From Diphasiastrum complanatum (taxonomy: Eukaryota > Streptophyta > Lycopodiopsida > Lycopodiales > Lycopodiaceae): a stretch of DNA of 64,000 nt. Positions 12,200 to 24,130 of the stretch are shown piece by piece (the stretch's first letter is position 1; every line of letters starts with the position of its first letter). The stretch is taken from NCBI GenBank assembly GCA_029204225.1, contig CM055098.1, positions 5,325,246 to 5,389,245 of the forward strand, in the 5' to 3' direction. Under the pieces are notes generated by a model that saw only the letters and a list, made by a program, of their open reading frames with translations, did no database searches and was not told the DNA's origin. The translations under genes were made by a program, and so were the position numbers.

Positions 12200-12898
12200 T
12201 GAGAGGGATTTGGCACCCTGCGTGTGTAAGTCCAACCCGATGATCACATAGTTATTTGATTAATTAGAAAGTTAATAAAAGGACTTTAGGCCTTTTTGCA
12301 GGACTTTTAATGTCACAGGGCCTAAATGTCAAATTAGTGAATGAAGTTGGGTTTCCCTCCAATTTGGATGGTTCCCACTCTTTTTTAAATTTGAATAGTT
12401 AGGGAGGCAGAAATGGACCAATAGGATTCAGAGGCCAGGGTCCTCCTCTCTACAATAAAAAGGGACCAACTCGAGTTTGATACACTTGTACATATCTTCA
12501 TTTCAATAAAGCAGATTGGTTCTCTTGTGAAATGGATTTATGAATGTCCTTGCTCTCTATCACTTTTCCTCCATCTCTCATGCTTTTATTGTGTTTTACT
12601 AATTGTTGGATCTGATTGTTATTGGGATTGCATGTTTTTATACTTTTTATGAGAGAGAAAGGGAGAAAGAGAAAGAGTAAGCTATCTTCATTGTGGATCT
12701 AGTGTTAATGGATGTAGTGTTAATGCTTAGGGTTAGTGGACGGTAGAGTTAGATGTGAATCTTCCATTCATGCTGAAATATGAACTATGCTATCGCTCTC
12801 ATGGGAACAAATCTACGCATGACAACTAGCTTCATCTCCTCGATGCTAGATTGATTAGATCTTGGGTTGAGGATAGGCAAGGAAAGAAACCCACTACA
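12200..12898 (+). mobile_element. LTR, family 2 (5' LTR of gypsy element C)
   Basis: Runs from TGAGAGGG to ...CCACTACA, immediately before a tRNA-Asp-type primer site. The first 300 bases resemble 25157-25440, and part resembles 40105-40240. ACAATAAAAAGG near 12450 and AATAAA near 12507 could be the LTR promoter and polyadenylation signal. Confidence 0.65.
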
Positions 12899-12902
12899 AT
12901 TT

Positions 12903-12920
12903 TGGCCCCGATGCCGGGGA
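12903..12920 (+). other. Primer binding site, tRNA-Asp type
   Basis: TGGCCCCGATGCCGGGGA differs at two bases from TGGCGCCGTTGCCGGGGA, the primer site used by plant Athila/Tat-type Ty3/gypsy elements (complement of the tRNA-Asp 3' end). Confidence 0.7.
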
Positions 12921-14105
12921 GCTACGCCAATTTTTTAGTTTGTAGCATGTTTGTTGGATGGTTAGCTTGCATTAGGCATCTTGTCGTGGCATGAATAGTG
13001 TTAAATCTGCATTTAGGGTTAGTTTGGGAGTGATTTTGCCTGATTTGAGTGGATTTGCTTGTTTGAGATCTAATCTAATTGTGGAACATGAAAAGTTATT
13101 CAGATCACCAATCTTAAGATCCATTTGGATCTGAGATATCAGAAAAAACAACAAAAATCAGTCAAATCTACCATATTTTGGTCAAAAGGAGATAAAAATT
13201 GTCATCAGAGTTGATAACTTTATGCCCTCTTTCAGAAAACGTTCACCGAGTTGCAGGCACTGTCGGTTTTGATCACAGAACCTTCAATTTGAAGGGCGAA
13301 CAATCCTTCCCAGCAGATTTCCAGAAACATCAGAAAAACCATAAAAAAACACCAAAACAATCACCAAAACCCTAAAAATACAGAAAAAAAAAAACCTTCA
13401 TTCGATTCACTATGCATAGGTGTGATTCAGATCTATCTATTCCCAAGTCGACGAAAAATTATATCAGAAAAAAAAAGGTTTCTCAGAGGATTAGTTGTCA
13501 TATTGTCATATTTTTGCCAAAAAAAGGTCTCTTTTTTGTAAAAATACCAGTATTCCTTTTGATTCTTTGCCAGAACCTTCGCCAAGTTTCCAGATTATTC
13601 TATTTAGAGTAAATTACTATTTTTGAGTTCGGCAAACATTTATTCTATCAAAGTCATAGAAAATCTTTATTTTTTTTCTCGCCAAACTATAGAAATTGTG
13701 TTTTTGTGTGCCAGAAACTTGTCCTAGTTCTACCCTAGTTTTATATGTGTCAGATTCTCAATTTGAAAGTTCGATGAAGAATATTTTTATAGAATTTGTC
13801 AGAAAAGCCTGATCAAAGAGTTTTTACCAAAAATAATACCGTTGAACCTTCGCCTAGGGAACCTTCGCCAGCTCTATTTTTAGGTTCTGATTTTTCAGAT
13901 CAAGTCCTTGTCAAATTTTGGGTCAAATCTGATACAGTCTGATTTTGATTCCGAGAAGTATCAATTGGTTGATTTTTGAAATCTTTTTCACGATATAGGA
14001 ATCTACTTCTTGTCAAGTGGAAGATATCTAGAAGATCTGATTTGAGATAGTTTTGATTGAAAATCTAGATCCAATCTCATTGTCTGCTTGATTTAATCTC
14101 TAAAG
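12921..14105 (+). other. Untranslated leader of gypsy element C
   Basis: AT-rich, without a long reading frame. It contains several copies of ACCTTCGCC (about 13570-13870) and runs up to the gag ATG at 14106. Confidence 0.5.
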
Positions 14106-15000
14106 ATGGCTGCCCCTAGAGGTGTCCCTCAAGAAGTCAATCCAATCATTGTTAGAAGAGCACATTGTTTGGATCTACCCAAATACAATGGATTAACAGA
14201 TCCAGTTAGATTTCTTCAGATCTATTCTGAATCTTGTGAAGTATATGACGAAGTTTTTCTCCAGGATAAACTTAAGCTTTTTTTCTATGGTGTTAATAGG
14301 CGCAGCACAAGATTGGTACTATAATCAAAATGAAACTGAGTGTGCATATTGGGAGACTGTTAAACGAGCCTTATCACAGATTCAAATCTCGGAAGTTTAT
14401 GGAGGACCCTTTTCTACTTTTAAGTAGTATTAAAATGGGAAGGTGGGAAATGGTTCGAGATTACATTGAACGGGTAAAATGCCTCAGATTTGAGTGTGAA
14501 CCTGAGCTGATTAATGAAAATGCCATGATTATGTGGTTTTTGTCAGGTTTATCTAAAAGGATTAGACGTGAGCTGAAATGCCATAATGAGTATGCACTTT
14601 TGCAAAATGCTATGGATGATGCAATTCGGGAGGAGGATGAAGATTCAGACGATGAGCCGAATATCAGTATGTTGTCTTATACAGCAGGACAGAGCACTAC
14701 GACATCCACCACTCTTGCATCAACGAATGTCAACGCTACTACAGAAATGATGCTCAATGAGTTCGAGAACCTCGGGAAGAACCAGTAGAAACAGATGAAA
14801 AAGTTGCAGTCACAATTTGATGAGAAGTTCAAAGCATTGGAAGATTTCCATGGACAGGCGAACAAGAAATCTGAGAAGTTTGCAAAGACTTTTCCTACTA
14901 GGAAAAATGTCTGCTATTCTATTTGTACAAGAAATCACACAATGAATGAGAGTTCTCAATTGAAAAAACGAATGAAAATCAGTATATGCCATGTGTAATT
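14106..15000 (+). pseudogene. gag: Ty3/gypsy gag relic
   Basis: Starts MAAPRGVPQEVNPIIVRRAH and contains the Retrotrans_gag pattern: LPKYNGLTDPVRFL, then GAAQDWYYNQNE, YWETVKRAL, the DYIERVKCLRFE helix and FLSGLSKRIRRELK. The frame shifts near 14295 and again near 14400, with a TAG at 14786 before a Lys-rich helix (KLQSQFDEKFKALEDF). The element cannot make an intact Gag. Confidence 0.75.
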
Positions 15001-15213
15001 CACTTGATCATGAGACTGTGTTTTGCAACTTTAATCCTCGGATAATTCAGCAATGATATGCCCAGATGGAATATCGAGAACCACATTACGAAGGAAATCC
15101 GGAAGCTAGACCTCGTCAATCTGCTCTTGGATACCCGGAACGATTAGCCTTACCTGCCCCACCAAAGCACCCCGCTCCTCCTGCCAATTTGATGGAACTA
15201 GAACCTTACAAAA

Positions 15214-15588
15214 GTGCCGAGCAATGGAACTATGGTAATGATTAAGAAGGTGGATCTTCAGAACAATATGTTATTTCTGTTGTCGTGCAACAACAAGCAT
15301 CTAGAAACTGGACCAGAGCACCACTTGGATGCTTTGCATGTGGAGAAAATCACAGAGTTGCAGAATCTCCAAATAAATAAAAAATTTGTACCATTCTGTC
15401 GTGACTGTGGTTATGGGCATTGCTATAAGGAATGTCTAGCAAAACCGAAGCCACCACTGGCTACAGCTCCTGTAAGTTTGATAACAATCAAGCAAAGACC
15501 AGTAGCTCAGAATAAACTAAGTGTATACCAACAACATCTGGATTCTATCCAAATCTTCATACAGAAAAAAGAAGATATCAGGATATGA
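15214..15588 (+). pseudogene. Gypsy gag zinc-knuckle region
   Basis: Encodes CRDCGYGHCYKEC, a zinc knuckle in which the usual CX2CX4HX4C spacing is shortened to three residues between the second Cys and His. It lies between gag and protease, as expected for gypsy element C. Confidence 0.6.
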
Positions 15589-16375
15589 GGCAGTGGATTA
15601 AACATCTGCACGAAGAAGAGAAGCTTGAAGCTACTAGAGCAACAGCTGAAGTTCGTTCTTCACCATTGCAGCCACCGAAAAATTCACGAACAAATATGAA
15701 TGCTCAGTTGCATCATCATGAAGAACCCTTTAAGATGACTAAACCAGAAGCACCGCAAATAGAACTGCTCGTGAATATTTTGTCTAGTAAGATCAACATT
15801 TTGTTAAGAGAGTTCCTGAAGTTGGTGCCAAAAGCAAAAGAAGTATTAGCACAAAAGTTAACTCAAGCTGAACCAGAAGTTCATCAGGAGCCACTTTTTT
15901 GTGCTAGATTTGACGAATCTAATGAAGTACTCCATGTCGGAGCAGCATGGAAAAGTGAACAAAAAAATGTCACTCTGTCGATACAGCATAGACAATTTCC
16001 TAATAAAGCAGCTGTGATAAATGGCGGTTCGGGAGTTAACCTGATTTTTACAAAGCTATGTGAAAAATGGGGCCTTACAATGATAAAGCCTGTGACTTTT
16101 GCCATTAAGCTAGCTGATCAAACGACAGTTCTCGTCCACGAGGAATGGTTGAAGATATACGTGTCAAAATTGTCAGAGTATAGTTCGTCATTACTTTTGT
16201 AGTAATGGACTTACCAAAAGCACCAAATGTCTACCGAGTCCTATTGGGACGCCCATGGTTACGAGTTGTGCAAGTAATTCATAACTGGGATACCGGAAAA
16301 ATCACTTTTGAATATCGTGAACGTGTAGTCAAGGTTGATCATGTGCTGCAACTTGGACTATCAAACTAGTGGTTA
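15585..16375 (+). pseudogene. pro: Gypsy aspartic protease relic
   Basis: Contains AAVINGGSGVNLIF, where plant Tat/Athila-like proteases have the active-site block D-G-G-S-G-V-N. The catalytic Asp is read as Asn here (AAT instead of GAT). After a frameshift near 16190 the flap-side motif YRVLLGRPWLR follows, the usual end of a retroviral-type protease. Confidence 0.7.
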
Positions 16376-17219
16376 AAAAAGAGGATGATGATTCATCAAC
16401 AACGGATCATACTTGTGACTGACCAGAAAAAAATTTGGGAGTTCATTACGATTCTCAAACCGATACTGTTAACTAGAATGAAGCTCTTGCAATGATTGAC
16501 TCTACAGTAGAATATATGTGTCAACAAGATAATCAGTCAAATTTGAGCAAGATCTCATTATTGGATCAAACCTTAAATACACCGAACACTTTTTCATTGA
16601 ATGTGCTAAATGTAGCTTGGATATCAACGGAGCCTATACCAGATCCGATTGAAGATGAACTCATTCTCGTGAGTCAGCCTTGACTTATGATGACAATGCA
16701 GAGCTTACTGATGAGCAGATTCTAAATCATATGGATTCGACCAGATTTCAAGAAGGTAATATTCTTGAGGAACCAACAATAAAACCACCAAAAGCAGTTA
16801 TATTGAAAGAAGACAGGATCACAGGGTCAATGACGAAGAAACAAGCCAAGCAACATTATAATTCGGTCCTAAAATGGGAAAATTGTCCTCAAAAGATTGA
16901 TTCAGAGAATGTGCCACCCTTACTGGATAAAGCGAATAAAAAGTCAAGGATGATTCTACAAGTCAGAGTTCTAGCAAGACATTATCGTCTAGGAAGTCTT
17001 CACCTTTGAAGAAGAGTTTATCTTCTCAAAAGTCATCACCTCCATGATCAATTCTTGCTAAGAAGGCTAAGCGAAGATCCAAAACAAGTCCTTTTGACAA
17101 AGAACAAGCAGATGTAGTCCAGCATGATATGCCCAAAAATTTTAAATGCTATACACTGGATGATGTGGTTATCATGTTACCCAAAGCACATCGTAAACCT
17201 GAAGAACAAGTGCCATAAT

Positions 17220-17611
17220 CAAAAGATATTTACGATGGCCCAGCTAGGACACAGCCTATGAATCTTGCTGAACTAGGAGAACTAGAAAAGATTGTACAAG
17301 TTGGATCACAACTTAATTCTGAACAGTTTCAAGCACTCCGAATGTTTCTTATTAAGTATCAAGATTGCTTTGCATGGACTTATCAAGATCTCAAGGGTAT
17401 TTTGACGTCAGTTATTGAACATACCATACCTTTAATACCTGATGCAGTTCCAAAGGTTATAAAGTTCTATCGCTGTAATCCTAATGTTGCGGATCTAAGA
17501 AACAAAGAGCTTCAGAGACTGCTTGACGCCGATTTCATTTATGAGATCGAGCATACGGAATGGGTTTCACCAATTGTCATTGTTCCTTAGAAGAATGGGA
17601 AATTGAGAATT
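17220..17611 (+). pseudogene. pol: Gypsy reverse transcriptase, N-terminal part
   Basis: Reads CFAWTYQDLKGI, then HTIPLIPDAVPKVIKFYR, LLDADFIYEIEHTEWVSPIV and, past a TAG, KNGKLRI. This is the opening of Ty3/gypsy RT. It breaks off at about 17611, before the catalytic YxDD, and copia sequence follows directly. Confidence 0.75.
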
Positions 17612-18365
17612 TGGGATTCGGAGGGACTGACTGACTGTTCGGATGACCGAACAGCAAGACGTGCGGCATGTACCCAGGACACCTGCTACTTACACTAGTT
17701 TGGCAGTCAACAAAGGCAAGGCCATCGATCTGACTACAAACACTCCAAGAAGATCCACGTGAGAAAGAAGAGCACCAGTCCGATTCGTCCCTGACAGCTC
17801 ATCTTCTGCAACATAATAATTTTGTGGATTTGGTGGAAAAATTCAAACATATGAGAAAGCTATCAGCTGTCCAGATAAGGACAAGTGGACTAAAACAATG
17901 GAAGATGAAATGAATTCCATGGAGATGAACAATGTTTGGAATCTGCAGCCATTACCAGCAGACAAGAAGACTGTAAAGTGCAAGTGGATTTTCAAATACA
18001 AGTATGGGCCTGATGGCAACGTATCAAAGTACAAGGCCAGATTGGTAGCAAAAGGTTTCTCTCAAAAGTATGGTATTGACTATATTGAGACCTTTTTTCC
18101 AATCGTAAAGCATTTGTCCTTATGCCTGCTATTTGCATATGCAACAACATACAACCTCAAGATCCACATAGTGGATGAAAAGATCGCCTTCCTACACGGC
18201 GAGTTGAATGAGGAGGTCTACACGGACCAACCACCAAGATTCATCTGCTCACACTTTGCCAACTACGGCTGCCGAATGCAAAGAAGCATATACGGACTGA
18301 AGCGGTCTTCCAGACAGTGGTATTGGAAGAAGGATCACACCCTCAGATCCTCAGGATTTCAACCA
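17612..18365 (+). pseudogene. pol: Copia element A, RT N-terminal part
   Basis: After a linker (about 17685-17815) that reads RRST, a stop, then ERRAPVRFV comes the copia RT: NNVWNLQPLPADKKTVKCKW, YKARLVAKGFSQKYGIDYIE and FLHGELNEEVYTDQPPRF, then YGLKRSSRQWY. It runs to LRSSGFQPC, where copia element B is inserted. The sequence resumes at 23126. Confidence 0.8.
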
Positions 18366-19110
18366 TGTCGGAAATAGGTGAGATAATGGAATGTGAAAAC
18401 TTCCTAATTCCAATGCATGACTACGTCTATAAAAAATTGAACAAAGCAGTAGTGATGAAAATCACATTCAATCTTTAGCAAATAACTTTCGCTAGATACT
18501 AAGTGATTACGTAGCCAAACGTTGGTACAGTGACTGTTTTACACATGTGTGAGGCCACCCTTGATAGATTTGTGGCGCATGCATTCTGACACAAACTGAA
18601 CGCAATAAGAAAATAGTATTGATTCAGAAAAACAAGATCAGATGCTAATGAGTGCAAGACAATAGCGGACATAAACTGTGCACTCTAAAGTTGTCTCTGA
18701 GTAGCTGAGACTAAGTTTGATAATAAGCAACTCTACTGATAAGCAGTAGCGCAATAGCAACTTTAAAATAAATCTTTGAAAGACTGAGCTAGAATGCTCA
18801 AGAGAGTTCAAGCTTGAAAGCTTGATAGAGAGGTAACAACAATACTTTCTGATTGTGAACGATCTACTTGATGAGAGCGTAGGAAGCATCGTGTAATAAC
18901 ACTCAACTCTTTCACAATTCACAGTAACATTTTTGGATGATAATTGAGATGTATGAGCAATTGATTTATACTAAGTAATTAGGTCGTCAAATGCAATTGT
19001 TAGTCTACTGGAGTCCGCTGGCATTCATCCAGTTCTTCTCAAAAGTTGATTGTTGATAAGTGGTGAAAATTGGCCGTAAACAATTTGTGTCTCCATAAAT
19101 GAACATACAT
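18366..19110 (-). repeat. 3' LTR of copia B, truncated
   Basis: Matches 22245-22970 from TGTC(A/G)(G/A)AAATAGGTGAGATAATGG onwards, then diverges after AAATGAACATACA. Its own 5' portion is deleted together with the end of pol. Confidence 0.8.
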
Positions 19111-21672
19111 CCATCTTATGTATTTCCAAATCTGCTGCAGCGGCAACTGATAGCAAAAGTCAAATAGAAGAATGCTTGACTATTGGACTAAAGGTCTCAG
19201 TGTAATTGACGTTGTATACTTGAGAAAATCCTCTGGCAACAAGTCGTGCCTTTCTCCTGTTGATGCTTCCATCTGCATTGTACATGACTTTGAAAATCCA
19301 TTTGCAATCAGCTACATTTTTGCTAGCAGGTAATTCGAAAATTGTCCATGTCTGGTTCTTGATAAGAGATGAATACTCTTTATCCATAGCAGAGATCTGA
19401 ATCAAGCTGACTAAGTGCCTCTTCGACAGTCGTCGACTCATGAACAAGGTAGGCTGCAGACTCGTCGATATATCTGATAGGCTGTTTACTTGCTCTTGAA
19501 GATCTTCTGGGTAATAGAGGAAGTTGATCATTTCCATCATACCGTAGTTGCTGAATTGCAACATCATCATCTTTTGATTCGTCGTTGATTTGTTGTTCGT
19601 CAAGAGTAGATGAGCTTGGTCCTTCAAGAGGAATAGTCGACTGAGGAACTGGAAAGTTCAATATGTCTGGAGAATCTGACAGGTCGGCTGGATGGGCTGT
19701 GCCTTTGCCCTTGAGGTCTTGAAACTGATCTTCGATGAAGATGACATCCCAGATAGTGAATATCTTCGGCTCAATGGGATCGAACAACTTGTAGGCTTGA
19801 TCTGACATAGTGTAGCTAATGAAAATACATTTGATACTCTGAAAGTTGAGCTCGTCTTGAGATCGCGAGGTATCTACGCAAAAGTAGTACATCCAAAAAC
19901 TCATAAGTTTGATAGAGAAGGTTTGGTGTTTGTCCAAACTTCGAATGGTATTTTGTTTGAGAGACCTTTAGTAGGACATTTGTCATGAATATAGGTTGCT
20001 ATTGAAACAGCTTCAACCCAGAAGGACTTCGTAAGTGTCACATGTGATAACATGCACTTTGCCGATTCAACTAAGGTTCTGTTCTTTCTCTCGGCAAGAC
20101 CATTTGACTGAGGCAAATAGGAGGTAATGTATTGTTGCTCAATGTCATTGTTAAGGCAATACTCCTTGAATTCGGTGGAGATGTATTCTCCCCAGTTACC
20201 TGACCTCAGTGCTTTGAATCGTTTGCCAGCTTTTGATTCTCACCTGGGGTTAGACTCCCAGCAGCTGCTTCTCACTGGATTCTTTCGAACTCGAGCACAT
20301 GCTAATGACTTCGACGATGATATTCCTATCCCTGTCCCAATGTTTAAATTTGATGAAAGCCTCTGATTTCTGTTTAATAAAATAAACAGCTGTTCTTTTG
20401 GAGAATTCGTCAATAAAAGTAATGAAATACTTAGCATCTAGTAATGAAGGAGTTTGCATAGGTCCACATATATCTGTATGAACAACATCTAACAGACCTT
20501 TTGTTGTATGCCTATGAATTGATCTAAAAGGAATCCTAGTCTGCTTGCCAAGTGCTGCTGACAAACAGGAAGACAACCAAAAGGATAATCGAGACAAGAA
20601 CCACGGATTGTCTGGACATGTTCAAAACAGATGCATAATTCAAGTGTCCTAAGCAATGATGTCATAGTAATGCTTTATTGACAAGAACAGAGATTTTCAA
20701 GGCTTGACTAGACTCAAAGTAACAATGTGCCAATCTATATAAGTAACTATGTCTCTTGCCGAGTGCAAGGATCTTATTACTCCTATCAATAATTATTCAT
20801 CAGATTCAAATTCTACATTATGACCTAAATTTGTAATTCTGCTTACTGATAACAAATTTGTAGAGAGCTTAGGAACATATAAAACCTTTGATAGTAGTTT
20901 GACTCGATCATGCTGAAATCACAATCTTACAATACTTTCACGTTTAATAGTGTGAGTACTATTGTCACCAAGATACAAATTTCTTTGTGCTGTAAGGCAT
21001 GTAGGAATTGAAAATCTCACGTTGATTGGTTATGTGTTGAGTGGCTCCAGAATCAAGAAACCATGAATCATCCAAAAATGCGCTTTGGTCTTTGACCATA
21101 AATGTGCCTTCGTCCACTTCAACCTGGAGAGATGATGAAACTGTGTTTGCTTGTTGATCAGATTGCTTGGCTGCATTATTCACTTGAAGAATTCGGCAAT
21201 CCTTGATCTCATGGTTATGGCGCTTGCAATACTTGCAAAACATCTTCTTCTCCGACTGTGGATTTGATGATTGTCCTTGACTTTGAGGCGGCTTCTGATT
21301 CGTTGCAGCCTTCTTGGAGCTTTTCTGCTTCTGTCGCTTAGAGCCTTTGTTGACATATAGAGCCTGAGAGGAGGAAGTAGACAAAGTGTCTTGACTTCTT
21401 CTATTGTCTTTTTGCAACAACATAGTGATAACTCTAGTAAGAGTTAAATCTTAGTGTGTTGATATGATCATCATCCAGTCCTCATATGTAGAGGGCAAGC
21501 TTGAAAGCAATGTCATAATTGCATCTTGATCATCTATGACTGATCCAACTGTGGCCATATGTTGTAAGAGAATCTTAAATTGGCTCATGTGACTCTGAAG
21601 AGAATCACCATTAGACATCTTGAATGTGAAGAATCTCCTTTGTAGATGTAGCTTAGTAGTTACGTCTCTCAC
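19111..21672 (-). pseudogene. gag-pol: Copia B gag-pol relic
   Basis: Read on the minus strand, the order is gag (21672-21451), zinc knuckle CKYCKRHNHEIKDC (CX2CX4HX4C, about 21240-21200), protease WFLDSGATQHIT (about 21060), integrase (GLLDVVHTDICGPMQTPSLL at about 20490; PQSNGLAERKNRTLVESAKC at about 20110) and RT N-terminus ending TETFSPIVKHSSI (19160). Stops and frameshifts occur between domains. A block of about 100 bases (20240-20339) interrupts integrase. RNase H is absent. Confidence 0.8.
20240..20339. other. Short insert inside copia B integrase
   Basis: About 100 bases separate two integrase segments that should be contiguous (…AFIKFKH and SKAGKRFKALR). The insert contains a small hairpin, CTGGGGTTAGACTCCCAG, and TCGAGTTCGAAAG on the minus strand, which loosely resembles a pol III B box. 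Its origin is unknown. Confidence 0.4.
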
Positions 21673-22232
21673 ATCATATAGTGAGTTCAGGATGTCCCAA
21701 ACTTCTTTTGAAGTTTTAGCTTCAGCTATGTGTCCAATCTGTGTATATGATATATTGAGGATAATAAGCGCGAATGCTTTACCATCCTTCGATTTTTCAC
21801 TTTGAGTCTTCTGTGTCGTCTTCAGGTTTTACTTATGTACATGTAACAACATCCCATAACTCATTGGCGATCAGCAAGGTCTTCTTAATTTTCACAAATG
21901 ATAAGGATCCATTCAGCTTGTCTACGATAAGACCAGCTTTACTTTGAGAATCCATCTGAAACTTAGTTTGTCGATGGTATCGATGACGCTAAGATGTAGT
22001 AATGCCAACAACAAAAAATCAATTCTCTGATACTGAAAGGTTGAAAGGAACTGAAGAGTTTGATATCAATTTGATATCGCGAAAGATATCAAGTATTAGA
22101 GCTTTTCGCTCTGATATCGAAATAGTATTAGGCCCTGATAGAGATCACAAGTCTGATACCGTGACGGTTCAGATAAAGAAGTAGTGATCTAGCACTGATA
22201 CTATGATAGAATGATCTGATGCCATGTAGGTA

Positions 22233-22244
22233 TGCTCTGATACC
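22233..22244 (-). other. Primer binding site of copia B
   Basis: A perfect TGGTATCAGAGC on the minus strand, abutting the inner end of the right LTR. Confidence 0.85.
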
Positions 22245-23120
22245 ATGTCAAAAATAGGTGAGATAATGGAATGCAAAAACTTCCTATTTCCAATGCATGA
22301 CTACGCCAATCAAAAATTGAACAAAGCAGCAGTGATTCAATCTTTAGCAACTAACCTTCGGTAGATACCAAGTGATTATGTAGCCAAACATAAAGTATTG
22401 AATTCTCAGACAATTTTTAATCAATTACAAAAGCAATACAGAGATGCATGCATTCTGACACAAACTGAACGCGATAAGAAAATAGTATTGATTCAAAAAA
22501 TAAGATCAGATACTAATGAGTGCAAGACAATAGCGAATAGAAATTGTGCACTCTAACGTTGTCTCTGAGTAATTGAATATAAGTCTGATAATAAGCAACT
22601 CTGCTGATACGTAGTAGTGCAATAGCAACTCTGAAGTAAATCTCTAAAAGATTGAGCTAGAATGCTCAAGAGAGTTCAAGCTTGAAATCTTGATAGAGAG
22701 CTAACAATAATACTTTCTGATTGTGAACGATCTGCTTGATGAGAGCGTAGTAAGCGTCGTGTAATAGCACTCAACTCCTTCACAATTCGCAATAACATTT
22801 TCAGATGATAATTGAGATGTATGAATAGTTGATTTATACTAAGTAATTAGCTCGTCAAATGTGATTGCCAGTTGGCTAGAGTTTGCTAGCATTCATCTAG
22901 TTTTTCTCAGAAGATGATTGCTAATAAGTAGTGAAAATTGGCTGCAAATAGTCTGTCTGCATAAATGAACGTAAACTGTCACTTTGCAAAAATGAACTAA
23001 AACTGCCACAGGCGACAATGTCGGCTTTTTGCGAAAAAAAAATGACCCGCAGAACTGTATAAACAATAGATGAGGATTAAAACTGATTAGTTGATTAGTA
23101 AGAAGGAGAATAATCCAACA
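22245..23120 (-). repeat. 5' LTR of copia B (complete)
   Basis: 876 bases; on the minus strand it starts TGTTGGATTATTC and ends ...CTATTTTTGACA. It is followed inward by the primer site and outward by the AACCA duplication. Confidence 0.85.
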
Positions 23121-23125
23121 AACCA

Positions 23126-23880
23126 TTGATGGCCGACTACAATGTCTATACAAAGGTCATAGATGGAAAAATCATAAATATCATAGCAGTCCACGTGGAT
23201 GACTCATTGAACTTGTCCAGAAGCGACAACCTGATTGCTCAGGTAAAGCATGATATTTCTCAGCATTTTGAAATATCGGACCTAGGGGAAGCAAGATGCT
23301 ACCTATGATTGCAGATTGACAAAGAACTTGACGAAGGGAAGCCATATCTTCACCAGTCGAGATACATCCAGAAAATGAGGACTGTTCGTAGAATGCAGAA
23401 AAGCAGGAAGCCATGCAGAACGTGCCCTACAGGAGGCTGATCGGATCACTCATATACCTGGCAGATAATACACGCCTTGACATTGCCTACGCAATTTTCA
23501 GGATGAGCCAATTCAACATCAATTTGGGCCTTATGCGTTGGAAGCTCGCCAAAAGAATTCTCAATACCTTCAATAGACCAAGGATTATGGGCTGTGTTTC
23601 TCTCAGCATAAAGGATTCCAGATCAAATCCTATAGCGATGCAAGTTGGGCATCCCTGAAAAAAAAATGTCTCGGGAGGATGCACAATTGCAGCTGGTGCA
23701 GCTGTGATATGGGTCAACAAGAAGCAGACCATAACTACGCAATCATCCTACGAAGTAGAGTATGTTGCAGCAGCCAAGATGGCAAATGAGCTTACATGGC
23801 TCAAACAGTTCTCTGACAGACTGGGAGAGAACTTCGACGAGCCGCTGTTACTATTCGTGGATAACACATCTGACGAAGAA
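23126..23880 (+). pseudogene. pol: Copia element A, RT C-terminal part and RNase H
   Basis: Continues from 18365: ADYNVYTKV, the catalytic strand IIAVHVDDSLN (VDD as in Y/HVDD), FEISDLGEARCYL then a stop, LIGSLIYLADNTRLDIAYAI, and RNase H ITTQSSYEVEYVAAAKMANE. Several stops and frameshifts interrupt it. Homology stops near VDNTSDEE at about 23875, before the usual end of copia RNase H. Confidence 0.8.
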
Positions 23881-24020
23881 ATGTTCTTGGCTGAAGTAAA
23901 CCCTGTGGAAGAATAAGTTGGATAGGGAAACTGTTGGCTTAGTCTTGCAAATAAGCTCTGGTGGGCTGTCTTCTCCTATTCTCTGCATTCATTTGCAAGG
24001 TCTTTTAATAGTTTTTGCAG

Positions 24021-24130
24021 ATGTCTGCGGATACAACGATGAAGATGTGCTGGTGAATGTACCTCCACGGACTGGTTTATGGAAGGAAAACGAGTGGAAT
24101 GCTATTCGGATGTCTAGAAGCCTGTCATGA
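24021..24130 (+). other. Exon-like segment of unknown origin
   Basis: A good acceptor (TTTAATAGTTTTTGCAG, AG at 24019-24020) precedes an open segment encoding VCGYNDEDVLVNVPPRTGLW, then KENEWNAIRMSRSLS and TGA. It is not copia-like and sits between copia A RNase H and a probable 3' region. It could be a captured or left-over terminal exon of a host gene; no partner exon was identified. Confidence 0.3.

Larger units (their letters stand above)
18366..23120 (-). mobile_element. Copia element B, nested, with 5-bp TSD
   Basis: Two related LTRs lie in direct order: 22245-23120 (5' LTR on the minus strand, starting TGTTGGATTATTC) and 18366-about 19110 (3' LTR, truncated). The primer site TGGTATCAGAGC is at 22244-22233 on the minus strand. 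The 5-bp sequence AACCA flanks both ends (18361-18365 and 23121-23125), so this is a genuine insertion into copia A. The 3' half of RT, RNase H, the polypurine tract and the start of the 3' LTR are deleted. The two LTRs differ at many positions, so the insertion is old. Confidence 0.85.

Noticed and set aside
20280-20310. tRNA-like B-box word
   Set aside because: No A box, cloverleaf or acceptor stem could be formed around it.
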